This document shows positions 22,648 to 33,507 of a DNA stretch of 64,000 nucleotides, in pieces; position 1 is the stretch's first letter, and each line of letters opens with the position of its first letter. Position numbers and translations under genes: made by a program. The notes under the pieces were generated by a model. That model did not search any database and had not been told where the DNA came from. It worked only from the letters and a program-made list of their open reading frames with translations. This DNA is from Artemia franciscana (Eukaryota; Arthropoda; Branchiopoda; Anostraca; Artemiidae), in assembly GCF_032884065.1 (NCBI RefSeq), contig NC_088866.1, positions 27,311,899 to 27,375,898 on the forward strand. The letters run 5' to 3'.

Positions 22648-23243
22648 TATTGAAGAAAATCACACTCAATTTATCCAAAAATGACCAGATATTATAAAAG
22701 AATAAAGAAAAAATATTATCTAACAAAATATATGGTTGCAAGGGACAATATAACTATACCAAGCAGTACTGAACATTAATACTATCCTTTTGTTGCTCGA
22801 TTATTTGCTAAATGATAATTTTTATAGTCGTCATAAATGCTAAAAAGTATGTTTGGTTTTTCTAGTATTTTATATATTTTTCTATGAGTATTGATAAAAA
22901 TCTTAAAGGCGAAATGATTGTGAAGCCTCCGTCGTTAAATATTCTCCGGAGGTTCTCGCGAATTAGGGTTGCTGTTAGAGGATTTTTTTTTTGGGGGGGG
23001 GAGTATTGTTGAGTAGAATGGTAAAAATCAAAGACACAAATCGTTGTTTATATTGAAAGTCTCCCCCCATTATTTTAGGTAAAAGGAGCAGTATAACAAA
23101 ATGAATAATATTCTGGTTCTTAAGTTATTGCTAAGGACAATGGGAATTTGTAGTAGGAAGGACAGGGTTTTTATAACGTAGATTCCTTGTTGCATCCTTC
23201 AGAGCCGTTTCCAGAACTTTGTCGTTTAAATTGTGGTCAATTT
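22648..23243 (-). pseudogene. Unknown gene family G, degenerate copy A
   Basis: About 95% identical by eye to 24157-24757 and related to the open frame at 26143-26637. On the minus strand the frame reads EIDHNLNDKVLETA, parallel to SEIDHELNEIILESA of copy C, then shifts frame and hits stops. A G8 run near 22990 lies at one disruption. The product is unrecognised. Confidence 0.6.
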
Positions 23244-24156
23244 CTGATTGACCGCAAGTATAGTCTTATTATTTTATCTTATTAGTTATTAGTGTTTAAA
23301 TTACATTATCAAGGGCAGACCTAGTACAAGGGCTCATTTTTCCTGTTGACCATAATATGGGTTGTACAACTTCTACAGTTCAGATAGTATTTGTCAGCAC
23401 ATGTACTTGCGTTCAGCAATTTGATTTATATTTAATCAATTTTGCAGTTTGTGCCCTTCAAATTAGAAGGAACTTCGCTATTACTAAATAATTGTCTTCT
23501 TAATCATTTTTATCAATGCATTTGCACAAGTGGAGGCATTAATTGGGATATTTGTTTTTGTATTTTGGTCTACCTTGTCTGACGTTCCCGAATTTCCCTT
23601 ATTTTTATTTCGTCCTTGCTTGCGCAACTTTGAATCCAAATTTGAATTCTATATTATTTTGATTAATGTAATTTAATGTTCTTTTGATTAACTTTAATTT
23701 TCTTTATTAAATAATGCCAATTTATTTTAAATTGAAAGTAGGTTTAACAAGCTCCTTTTTTTCTTTTCAAGGAGTGTGTTAGCTTGCCAGGAAAGATTAA
23801 CTTAAAATTTTTTTGATTTTCTGGTTAATCCTATGGTATCAAAATTTACTTTCAATCTGGTATTAATTATTAATGAAATTTATTCAAAATGCTGGTTAGC
23901 TCCGTGAACTTGAATCGACTTTTTGGCTTGAACATGAAACATGCATGTTTTGGCAATTTTTTGTTACGAGATTGTTTTCTTTTCGAATTTTGTTTTTGAA
24001 CTAACACTGCTAAAACTTAACAATTTGGTTTAGAATTAGTCCTTTGTTTTTCTTTATAGATAAGTTAATTTTGACATAATACAAGTTAAATTAACTTTGG
24101 TAGCCTACATGACATATTAGAAGGATATCATATTCTATATGAGAAGGATTATGAAA
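23244..24156. other. Spacer between copies A and B, nothing recognised
   Basis: AT-rich, about 910 bp, no match to other parts of the window. If A and B were LTRs this would be the internal region, but it has no coding content. Confidence 0.5.
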
Positions 24157-25040
24157 TATTGAAGAAAATCACACTCAATTTATCAAAAAATGACCAGATA
24201 TTAAAAAAGAATAAAGAAAAATATTATCTAACAAAATATATGGTTACAAGGGACAATATAACTATACCAAGAAGTACTGAACATTAATAATATCCTTTTG
24301 TTGCTCGATTATTTTCTAAATGATAATTTTTATAGTCGTCATAAATGCTAAGAAGTATGTTTGGTTTTTCTAGTTTATTATATTTTTTTCTGTGAGTATT
24401 GATAAAAATCTTAAAGGCGAAATGATTGTGAAGCCTCCGTCGTTAAATATTCTCCGGAAGTTCTCGCGAATTAGGGTTGCTGTTAGAGGATATTTTTTTA
24501 TTTGGGGGGGGGGGTATGTTTGAGTAGAATGGCAAAAATCAAAGACACAAATCGTTGTTTATATTGAAAGTCTCCCCTCATTATTTTAGTTAAAAAGGAA
24601 CAGTATAACAAAATGAATAATATTCTGGTTCTTAAGTTATTGCTAAGGACAATGGGAATTTGTAGTAGGAAGGACAGGGTTTCTATAACGTAGATTCCTT
24701 GTTGCGTCCTTCCGAGCCGTTTCCAGAACTTTTTCATTTAAATTGTGGTCAATTTCTGATGTTTGGCAAACTTAGGGTTATATCTGGGACCCAAGGAATT
24801 TCGTTTTGAGCTCTATTGGGGGTGTTTTAGACCTGTATGTTACATCAAAACTGCTAAAACTGCTGAAAGCGGTAAGGTTTAGATTCCTTAGGGCTCATTT
24901 TAATGGCATTCTTCTTGTTAGTATCTGTTATTTATAAAAGCAGGTTAACTAGTTAATGAGTGTTTACCTGGTTGACATGGGATTCTTCTGGGGATGGTGT
25001 ATGATGTTGTCTTTTTAGGATATTGACTTTCTTGTCTCAC
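24157..25040 (-). pseudogene. Unknown gene family G, degenerate copy B
   Basis: Longest open part (24737-24498, 79 residues) aligns with the middle of copy C: LLQIPIVLSNNLRTRILFIL against LLRVPIILSYGFIIQRMIIL, and ILLKHTPP against LLLATPTKK. Upstream sequence to about 25040 parallels the region before copy C ('cccagaagaa.tcc', 'ctagttaacctgctt'). Stops and a frameshift disrupt it. Function unknown. Confidence 0.6.
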
Positions 25041-25051
25041 GGCCAGCCAAA

Positions 25052-26142
<1,091 letters not shown>

Positions 26143-26637
26143 TTACTCTTCATAAAAGAAATGGACTGAATTTTGATCATCATTGGGTTGTAATTTTGCA
26201 CTGTAATACAAAAAATTTTCATAGATCCCAAGCAGTATGTTTTTATTTTCAACTATTCTGTAAGCTAAGTCCATCAGTAATCCTAGTAACTTTAAAGGCC
26301 AAATAAATTTGAAACTTTTTTCTTCTCGTATGTACCAAAAGTTTTCGCGAATTAGGGATGCTATTAAGGGGTATTTCTTGGTGGGTGTTGCAAGAAGTAG
26401 CGCTACAAAGGTGTAAAAAGTATATTTATGCTTACATTTGTAGTCTTTTCTCATTGCTTCTTGTGAAAAGGATAATAAAATGATCATTCTTTGTATAATA
26501 AAACCATAGCTAAGGATGATGGGAACTCGTAGTAAAGATCTTAAGGTACTATACTCTAAGTTCCTTAATGGATTTGTCACTGCAGATTCCAGAATTATTT
26601 CGTTTAGTTCATGATCTATTTCTGATAAATTTGGCAA
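26143..26637 (-). CDS. Unknown gene family G, copy C (open frame, 164 aa)
   Basis: Longest intact member of a family with two decayed copies downstream. The frame is open over 164 residues, rich in L, I, R and K, with LSEIDHELNEIILES near the start and ATPTKKYPLIASLIRENFWY in the middle. The family's conserved core is about residues 5-115. Upstream, the same frame continues from MQRKRTSSDTVILRPDQN but meets one TAA before the assigned start, which is not a true ATG, so the real start is uncertain or an exon boundary is hidden. It lies downstream of a broken Ty3/gypsy pol region on the same strand and could be a third ORF of that element or a separate repeated gene. I recognise no domain. Confidence refers to its being coding sequence. 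Confidence 0.5.
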   Translation of the reverse strand: MPNLSEIDHELNEIILESAVTNPLRNLEYSTLRSLLRVPIILSYGFIIQRMIILLSFSQEAMRKDYKCKHKYTFYTFVALLLATPTKKYPLIASLIRENFWYIREEKSFKFIWPLKLLGLLMDLAYRIVENKNILLGIYENFLYYSAKLQPNDDQNSVHFFYEE

Positions 26638-26872
26638 GCTTTTGGTTTTACTTGGAATCCAAAAGTCTCGTTCCGTGGGCTTTTAGTTTTGGTCAGGTCT
26701 TAAAATGACAGTATCACTTGAAGTTCTTTTTCGCTGCATTTTTCCTGGTTAGTACTGGTTACTCTTATAAGCAGGTTAATTAGCTAATGGGTAATTACCT
26801 TGTCAGCTTGGAGTTCTTCTGGGGACTCGTCTTGAAATGATATGTTTTGTTAGGATTTGAATATTTTCAAAT

Positions 26873-27363
26873 TTAATTTATTTTATGCGCGTCTTTTTTT
26901 GCTTCCTTTGACTTTTTACTCCTTAAGAAAATTTTATTTCCCCTTAAGGCATATTCTTGAAATGTTTGATCATACAAGAATTGGATATAATGTCGGATTT
27001 CATCTAAGGGGCGGTGCACTCCTTCATATTTGGTAAAATTCTCATTTTCTTCCATTTTGTGGCATACTTTCGGGGTTTTACACTCGTCAATTAAAAATTA
27101 TAATTTTTTCCTTTTTTGTTTTTGTTTGAGCACTTGATTTTTACTTCCCCTCTAGCTGGTCGATATTTTGGGGTATTTGCTAATTTTAGGCCAAATCTAT
27201 ATGTATGAGGTTCAAATTTTGTTAGATCATAATTAAGGTACCATGTTTTAGCATACACTTCCTTATTATTTTCATATTGAATCAAAATTGCCGCTGAATA
27301 AATAACATTTTCCTTAGCATGAATTTTTGAAATAAATTCCGTGTCTATAATTACTTTGGACAT
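26873..27363 (-). pseudogene. Two adjacent open frames, possible broken DEDDh-exonuclease-like protein
   Basis: The first frame (27363-27091, 90 aa) opens with SKVIIDTEFIS and is well-formed coding-like sequence through KTWYLNYDLTKFEPHTYRFG. The second (27055-26873, 60 aa, different frame) contains VHRPLDEIRHYIQFLYDQTF. D-x-E near the N-terminus and H-x-x-x-D in a later helix resemble ExoI and ExoIII motifs of DEDDh 3'-5' exonucleases, but the middle Asp motif is not visible and the spacing is short. If real, the two frames are one gene broken by a frameshift. The exonuclease reading is a weak hypothesis; coding origin is more likely than not. Confidence 0.4.
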
Positions 27364-28861
27364 GTTTTGGTAGTAAATTGGGTTACAAATTAAACTGAGA
27401 AGGATTTAGCAACTAAGGGAAATCTGAAATGATAAAAAGAATAATATTTTTTTTTTGTAAATTAGAAATTGGAAATGTGGAAGGAAAATGAGAAAAATAC
27501 AACACACAAGAATTTGAATTTAATTTCGTTCAAAATCCTAACAGTATTTTATACAATGGGAATATTCAGATGGGATAACATCAGTTGAAGCAATGAAGTT
27601 CAGTTGAAACAAGGGAAATAGTACAGATACTGCGTATGAATAGATGTAAACTCATAAGCGATATCCTCCACAATTCCCGGCCGTGGACATCCAAGGATTT
27701 AGGTTTTGTCAAATTGTTTTTTTTTGGTGGGAGGGGGAAGGTTTAATCTTTTTCTTAAGTTTTTTAGTTTTTCTTTTTGGCACTTATAATTTAATTTCAC
27801 TTGTTCACTTTATCACTTGTTGTAACAACGAAGAAGTAACCTTCAAGGATCTGAACTATCACCACTAATGGGTCCAGCAAAATTGCCCCATAAACGATGA
27901 CAGTCCCTAACCTCGACTGTAGGTTTAAATGCTGATTCTGAAATTTCCTGTTTGGTATGCGCAGTAGCGATATTAATAAGCTTTATAATTAAAGTTTTGT
28001 TAATGTTAAATTATTCTTTTGGCAAGATATGCTAGTGAAGGGAGAGATTCATTCTATTTATTGAAGAAAATAGAAGTCAAGAATTTGGGACAGTCTCCCC
28101 AACACATCTAACGAATAGATTCGTTGGGGACACAATCCCAAACCCGAGCCGCAAACGGAGTAAGATCCTGTGCCTTGGAGGGATTTCTTATGATAGGGAT
28201 ATATTACCTAATTAGTTTGCAATAAGAAAATGACAATTAAGAAATTATTGGATGAAACTGGAACACGTCTGGTTCCTTGACAACGGCTCGGGAGGGAGCT
28301 TGTCGTCGCCTGACTTTTTGAATCTTTTACGGATAATAATGAACTTTAAATAAGTATTTGTTAGACAGTGCTTTCGATAGGCCTTTTTGTTCTGTAAATT
28401 TATAAGATTTCGATTGAAATTCTTGTTGTACCAGTGTTAGTTATAGAGGTATTAACAAGCTTTAACGTTAAGGAATTGTTTTTGCGGTGGAATATGTTAG
28501 TAGAAACAGTTGCTTTTTTATGATTATATTCTTGTTAGAAAGATATGACCTGGAGCTTACTTAAAATATTGAGCACATTAGTTAACAAGGTTGGCCAATT
28601 CTCTCAATCAGAGCTTTAGCAAAACTCCTGAAAAGTACTTTATTTAGGGATTTCTTATCACGGAATTGTTCCTTGGCGAGAAAAAAAATTTATGAGTCAT
28701 TTCTTTATTTTATCGGTAAATGATTTATTCATTTTACCCCTGGCTGAAAAATTTCTCATTAATGTTCTAATTTATCTGGCTTTTTGATTACTCGGCCGGA
28801 CTTGGTTGTTACCTTTTCCTCTTTAGGTTGAGTATCCTTTTTTTTGGTTTTGTTAGCGACA
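27364..28861. other. No recognised gene; possible retroelement non-coding part
   Basis: Contains an inverted short repeat at 28100-28150 ('ccccaac.catc.aacgaat' / 'attcgttgggga') and a G/C-richer segment at 28260-28320. Long terminal repeats of the neighbouring gypsy element were sought here and not found as a repeated pair. Confidence 0.4.
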
Positions 28862-29522
28862 TTAAATCGAATTTTTATATTGTTTCCTTGGGAACTTTTG
28901 ACCTTTCAGCTGTCCCTTTTTGGCTTGAGCAGTAGTACTATTTGGACTTGCTCTTTTTGAGCCCTTGAGTTTGTCCGTGTCTGATTTACTTTCTGTTTCT
29001 GAGGAACTCGTACTCGTAGATTTAGTACTTATTTCTTTGGAAGATATTTGAGATTTTGGTGTTGACCCTGCTTTACCTTCAAAAATTTCTTCTCGTGATG
29101 TGGAGAGTTTACTACTTGGTTCTTCTTGCTGATTTTTTTGCTCTGGAGAGCTGAAAGATTCTTGGGAGCTAAGTGAGAAATCAAACATTTTCTTAGGATG
29201 TCTACATTGTTTAAAAGCCTTGTCCTCAGGAGGATGAGAAATTGATTGCGTCATGGTTTCCTTTCAAGATAGCCAGTCCTTTGGTTTTGCTTTTGAAACG
29301 GTTATATCATGATTCTGGTGTTCATTAGTGACCGGGCTATTATCAAATGTACCTCGTCTGGCCTTAATCGGATTATTAATAAGATTCATGACTTCTCGTA
29401 ATGTCTGTATTTGTGGCTGGTTGACCTGTTCCGGCCTTTTGTCACAGGGTATATATATGGCCATATTTAATTCATCGTATAATGTTAAGGAGCTGTCTAT
29501 GGGTGTGATAGGAGGTAGTGCA
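28862..29522 (-). pseudogene. Ser/Lys/Glu-rich ORF downstream of gypsy pol
   Basis: One minus-strand frame is open from about 29522 through 29464 (first Met) to 29264, meets a single stop, and resumes 29254-28862. The upper part has IDSSLTLYDELNMAIYIPCD and LREVMNLINNPIKARRG. The lower part is low-complexity, rich in Ser, Glu, Thr and Lys (SSSETESKSDTDKLKGS) with a basic C-terminus, as in a disordered nucleic-acid-binding or Gag-like tail. Same strand and direction as the pol remains at 29758-30600. Likely an element-encoded protein with one disabling stop; function not known. Confidence 0.45.
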
Positions 29523-29757
29523 TCGTCAGGGTATCGTTTTGGCAGGGGGGGGGCAAGGAGTTGAAATCCTATCTTGGAAAAACTGAGTTTTGGGGGAAAT
29601 TGTTTAGTCCAATTCTTCCGAATCTTCGGTTGAGGATGAATCGCTTTCTTTGTGTTTTCGTGTGTTGGGTATTCTATCTTTGGGATTAACTATATTGGTC
29701 ATCGTTATATATTTGTGAAACTTTTCCTTGTCGCTACTATTTTCAAAATACCCTTGT

Positions 29758-30600
29758 TTAAAATTGAAAGGCTTCACTCAATCTAGATTTGTTGGATGTG
29801 GGTAATCGACCACTTGTACCATATAGATCGAAAAAAACTATATCGAATGGAAACTTATCTGTAGGCGTTCTTCCTATTGTTGGATTAGGGTGGATTTGAG
29901 GAATTTTTCTTAAATTACATGTTTCACAATTATTAACATAATTCTTCAACTTTGTTAAGGCTGAAGTAACGAAAAAGTATTGTTTTAGTCAATAGAAGGT
30001 ATTGTATATCACCCAAGTGTCGGATTTCGGAATGAAAAAATGACACCTATTTCGGAATGAAAAAATTCAAAAGTGGGTTTTTCTAAAATTTGGGGTAAAA
30101 CTGGTATTATAGAAGTTTGATTTCTATTATTGTCATCAGTCATTATTCTACATAATATTTTTTCATCTAAATCATAGTAGAAATTATCAATTTCTTTTTT
30201 GAAAGGTTTCACAGTATGAGGTAGTTCTTTATCATACAAGAAATAATCTATTAGAGCAGCGCAGATATTGTCTTTCTGTTGACATAGTTTTATGTCATTT
30301 AATGACAAAGGGCTGTCTTTGTGTTCTTCCTTAACCGGATTATGGGTTTTTATTTAAAATTTTTGTTTTTTGGAGCATATTTTGCATTTATTGTGTTAAC
30401 TTCTTCGTTTTCATTTTCTACGAGAGTATTATCTGGAAATCTACTTAGATAATTACATGGGGCATTTGTTTTCCCTTAAGGCATTCAAATTCATAGTCTA
30501 TATCTTGGATTTTTAGTATTCATCTCACGAGGATTCTTGTTGGCTTTTTGGAAGTCTTTAAATATTGTAGGCCTTTATGGTTGGAACGTTGTTTAAATTT
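29758..30600 (-). pseudogene. Ty3/gypsy-type pol remains: RNase H end and integrase start
   Basis: Reading the minus strand downward, 30600-30430 gives an RNase H C-terminal segment (DHKGLQYLKTSKKPTR, KIQDIDYEFECLKGK, YLSRFP). Then 30308-30009 gives the linker before integrase (KLCQQKDNICAALIDYFLYD, FYYDLDEKILCRI). Then 29949-29758 gives the integrase zinc-finger cysteines (C-E-T-C) followed by PTDKFPFDIVFFDLYG, whose Asp corresponds to the first catalytic residue of the DDE core. This domain order is that of Ty3/gypsy elements. Stops and frameshifts separate the pieces, and the rest of the integrase core, protease and RT are absent. No LTRs were identified. A relic, not active. Confidence 0.8.
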
Positions 30601-30639
30601 TCTTACCACTAAATAATGTCAAAACTCATCTAGATGATG

Positions 30640-31250
30640 TATAATTGACAATTATTCAAGCTGTGACTCTTTAGCAAGGGTTTCAGCTAAAAGAATTGAG
30701 TCTTTCGATTTTGTGACAATGTATACTAATTCATCACTTATTGTAGTGGTAGAAAATTTAAAAACAGTTATCAAGAAATCTTTCCTCTTATCTAGTAAGA
30801 GGTTCTAAGAAATAGACACTTATAATAAAAAAGCTATATGGACAAACTTCTTTAAGACTACAGTTAGCTCGAGATGTTACAACTTAGATATGATTTTTGA
30901 TCTATTAGAATCGGTTTTGTATAATACTCTTATAAGATTTAATGGTAATTTGTACAAGCAAATCGTAGGAATTCCCACGGGGGGGGGGGGAATGCCAGCC
31001 CATTTATAGCTGAATTGTTTTTAAGTCAACTCAATTATTAATATATGATGGATAAGAATAATCCAAGTAAGTTAAAACATGTTTTGTCAAGAAATAAAAG
31101 ATATTTGGATGTTATTTTGGTTTTAAATTGTAAGGAATTCATTGATATTTCTAAAAATATATATCCGTCAGAGCTTACTCTTGGGTCTAGTCACGGCACT
31201 GGTCTAGAAGATCATTACTTAGATTTGAATATTAATATTTCTAGGAAAAA
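30640..31250 (+). pseudogene. Penelope-like reverse transcriptase, 5' part (copy 1)
   Basis: Frames read AKRIESFDFVTMYTN at about 30690-30732 (RT motif A region), VVVENLKTVIKKSFLLSSKRF, YNLDMIFDLLESVLYN, YKQIVGIP and NASPFIAELFLSQL (motif B), then RYLDVILVLNCKEFIDISKN (motif C region) and IYPSELTLG...DHYLDLNINIS. This wording matches the Penelope-like RT group that has an N-terminal GIY-YIG endonuclease. The catalytic pair normally Y-x-D-D reads Y-L-D-V here. A G12 run at 30979-30990 disrupts the P-M-G-G site, and several stops are present. The frame is cut near 31250 by a foldback insertion and resumes at about 32140. Confidence 0.85.
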
Positions 31251-32140
31251 TTGATTAAAGAAAATACGGGTTTAATTTCTATAAAGCAGTGACCAAAAAT
31301 AAAATATATAAGCTACACTTTAACTAAAAAAAAAATAAAAATACTCCAAATATTTTGGCCCCACGTCCAGGAGCCTTTCTCACCGGAAAAAAGAAGAAAG
31401 TTACAAACCGACAATTTAAGATTTTTTTAAGACATCATAAATAAAATGCCATGAAAAATAAAACACCACAAAAAAATATAAACAATGAAATAAATAAGAA
31501 AGAAACTCACGTTATAAAAAAAACTCATGCACTGACGGTAATAACTTTAGAATAAAACTAAAGCAATTGTATATAATTAAACTTTCCTCGGCCGCATTCG
31601 GCGTATAAATAGGAATAGGTTAATGAAACAAAGTTATCATCAAACAAAGTAAATCATAACTTTTGTTTCAATAACCTATTCCCATTTATCCACCAAATGT
31701 GGCAGAGGAAAGTTTCATTATATACAATTGCTTTAGTTTTATTCTAAAGTTATTACCGTTAGTGCAGGAGTTTTGTTTTATAATATTCCCATTTATGCAC
31801 CGAATGTGGCAGAGGAAAGTTTTATTATATACAATTGCTTTAGTTTTATTCTAAAGTTTTTGTTTTATAATGTAAGTTTGTTTCTTTTTTATTTTATTGT
31901 TTATATTTTTTGTGGTGTTCTATTTGTCGTGGCATTTTATTTATGATGTCTTAAAAAAAGTCTTAAATTGTCGGTTTGTAATTTTCTTCTTTTTTTCTGC
32001 TGAGAAAGGCTCCCCGATCTGGGGCCGAAATATTCAGATTATTTTTACTTTTTTAGTTAAAGTGTAGCTCATAAATTTTTTTTTTTCACTGCTTTATAGA
32101 AATTAAATCCTTTTTTTTCAATCAATTTTTCATAAATGGA
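31250..32140. mobile_element. Foldback element splitting the Penelope-like RT, with hammerhead-like arms
   Basis: The two halves are inverted copies: GAAAAATTGATT, 'tttaatttctataaagcagtga', 'ttaaagtgtag', 'aaattgtcggtttgtaa', and 'ttactttagaataaaactaaagc'-type blocks appear in order from the left end and in reverse complement from the right end, with the centre near 31650. Each arm contains a hammerhead-like segment (see separate entry). The centre holds monomers of about 115-120 bp also found at 41284-41520. Reading frames of the RT continue on both sides, so it inserted into, or formed part of, the Penelope-like element. Confidence 0.8.
31997..32035 (+). ncRNA. Hammerhead ribozyme-like motif (candidate)
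   Basis: The order CTGAGAA, then GGCTCCCC-GATCT-GGGGCC as a stem II hairpin, then GAAA follows the hammerhead layout CUGANGA - stem II - GAAA, with one core substitution (sixth base G to A). The mirror arm at about 31352-31385 (minus) shows GTGAGAA, GGCTCC...GGGGCC, AAAA, i.e. more decayed. Penelope-like elements are known to carry hammerhead motifs in their flanking repeats. Stem I/III partners were not verified. Confidence 0.4.
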
Positions 32141-32500
32141 AAAACAGTGTGGTCTAAGAAATTATTAATATTTCTGATAATAATAAATTAGGTTTTAAAA
32201 TTTATAATAAAACGGATGAGTTCGATTTTGAAGTGATTAATTCCCCGTTCCCTGAAAGTACTATATACTAAAATATCACATAATCAGCATTTTACTCACA
32301 GTTTCTTAGATATGCAAGGATTTGTAGTAATTATATTGATTTTAAAAATAGATGTAGTTTTAAGCCAAAAATTGATTTCAAGAGGTTTTTCTGCAAATAA
32401 ATTAACTTGGCAATTTAAAGAATTTAGTTTTCATTATAACGAACTTTTAAATAAATACCAAAAGAATTATCTTGAAATACTTAGCGAAATCTTTGGTTGA
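32140..32500 (+). pseudogene. Penelope-like reverse transcriptase, 3' part (copy 1)
   Basis: Resumes the copy-1 protein after the foldback: KLGFKIYNKTDEFDFEVIN, then FYSQFLRYARICSNYIDFK (thumb region; family wording 'SQLIRYARxC..Y.DF'), KLTWQFKEFSFHYNELLNKY and a stop at 32498-32500. The last 62 residues are one open frame. At least one stop and one frameshift occur before it. No endonuclease follows the RT C-terminus, consistent with an element whose endonuclease is N-terminal (see 51060-53900). Confidence 0.8.
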
Positions 32501-33333
<833 letters not shown>

Positions 33334-33507
33334 CTAGCTGATGGGGTGGCGCTTTGCGCCACCCCAACACCTAGTTGGTGGGGCGCTTAACGCCCCCCAA
33401 GCCCCCCGCGCGCGTAAGTCGTTACGCGCCATATTAGTTACGCACCATTGTAGTTGTATCCCTGTGTCCCACCTGTGAATATAGATAGATTTATATATGT
33501 GTTTCAA

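Noticed and set aside
22648..24757. Copies A and B as a pair of LTRs
   Set aside because: No TG..CA ends or 4-6 bp duplicates seen, no coding or primer site between them, and copy C is similar at protein level, which LTRs would not be.
31231..32175. 12-bp ATTAATATTTCT at both sides of the foldback as target duplication
   Set aside because: Both copies fit the RT protein itself (NINIS and INIS repeats in the normal sequence), and foldback arms end inside them, so the match is probably coincidental.
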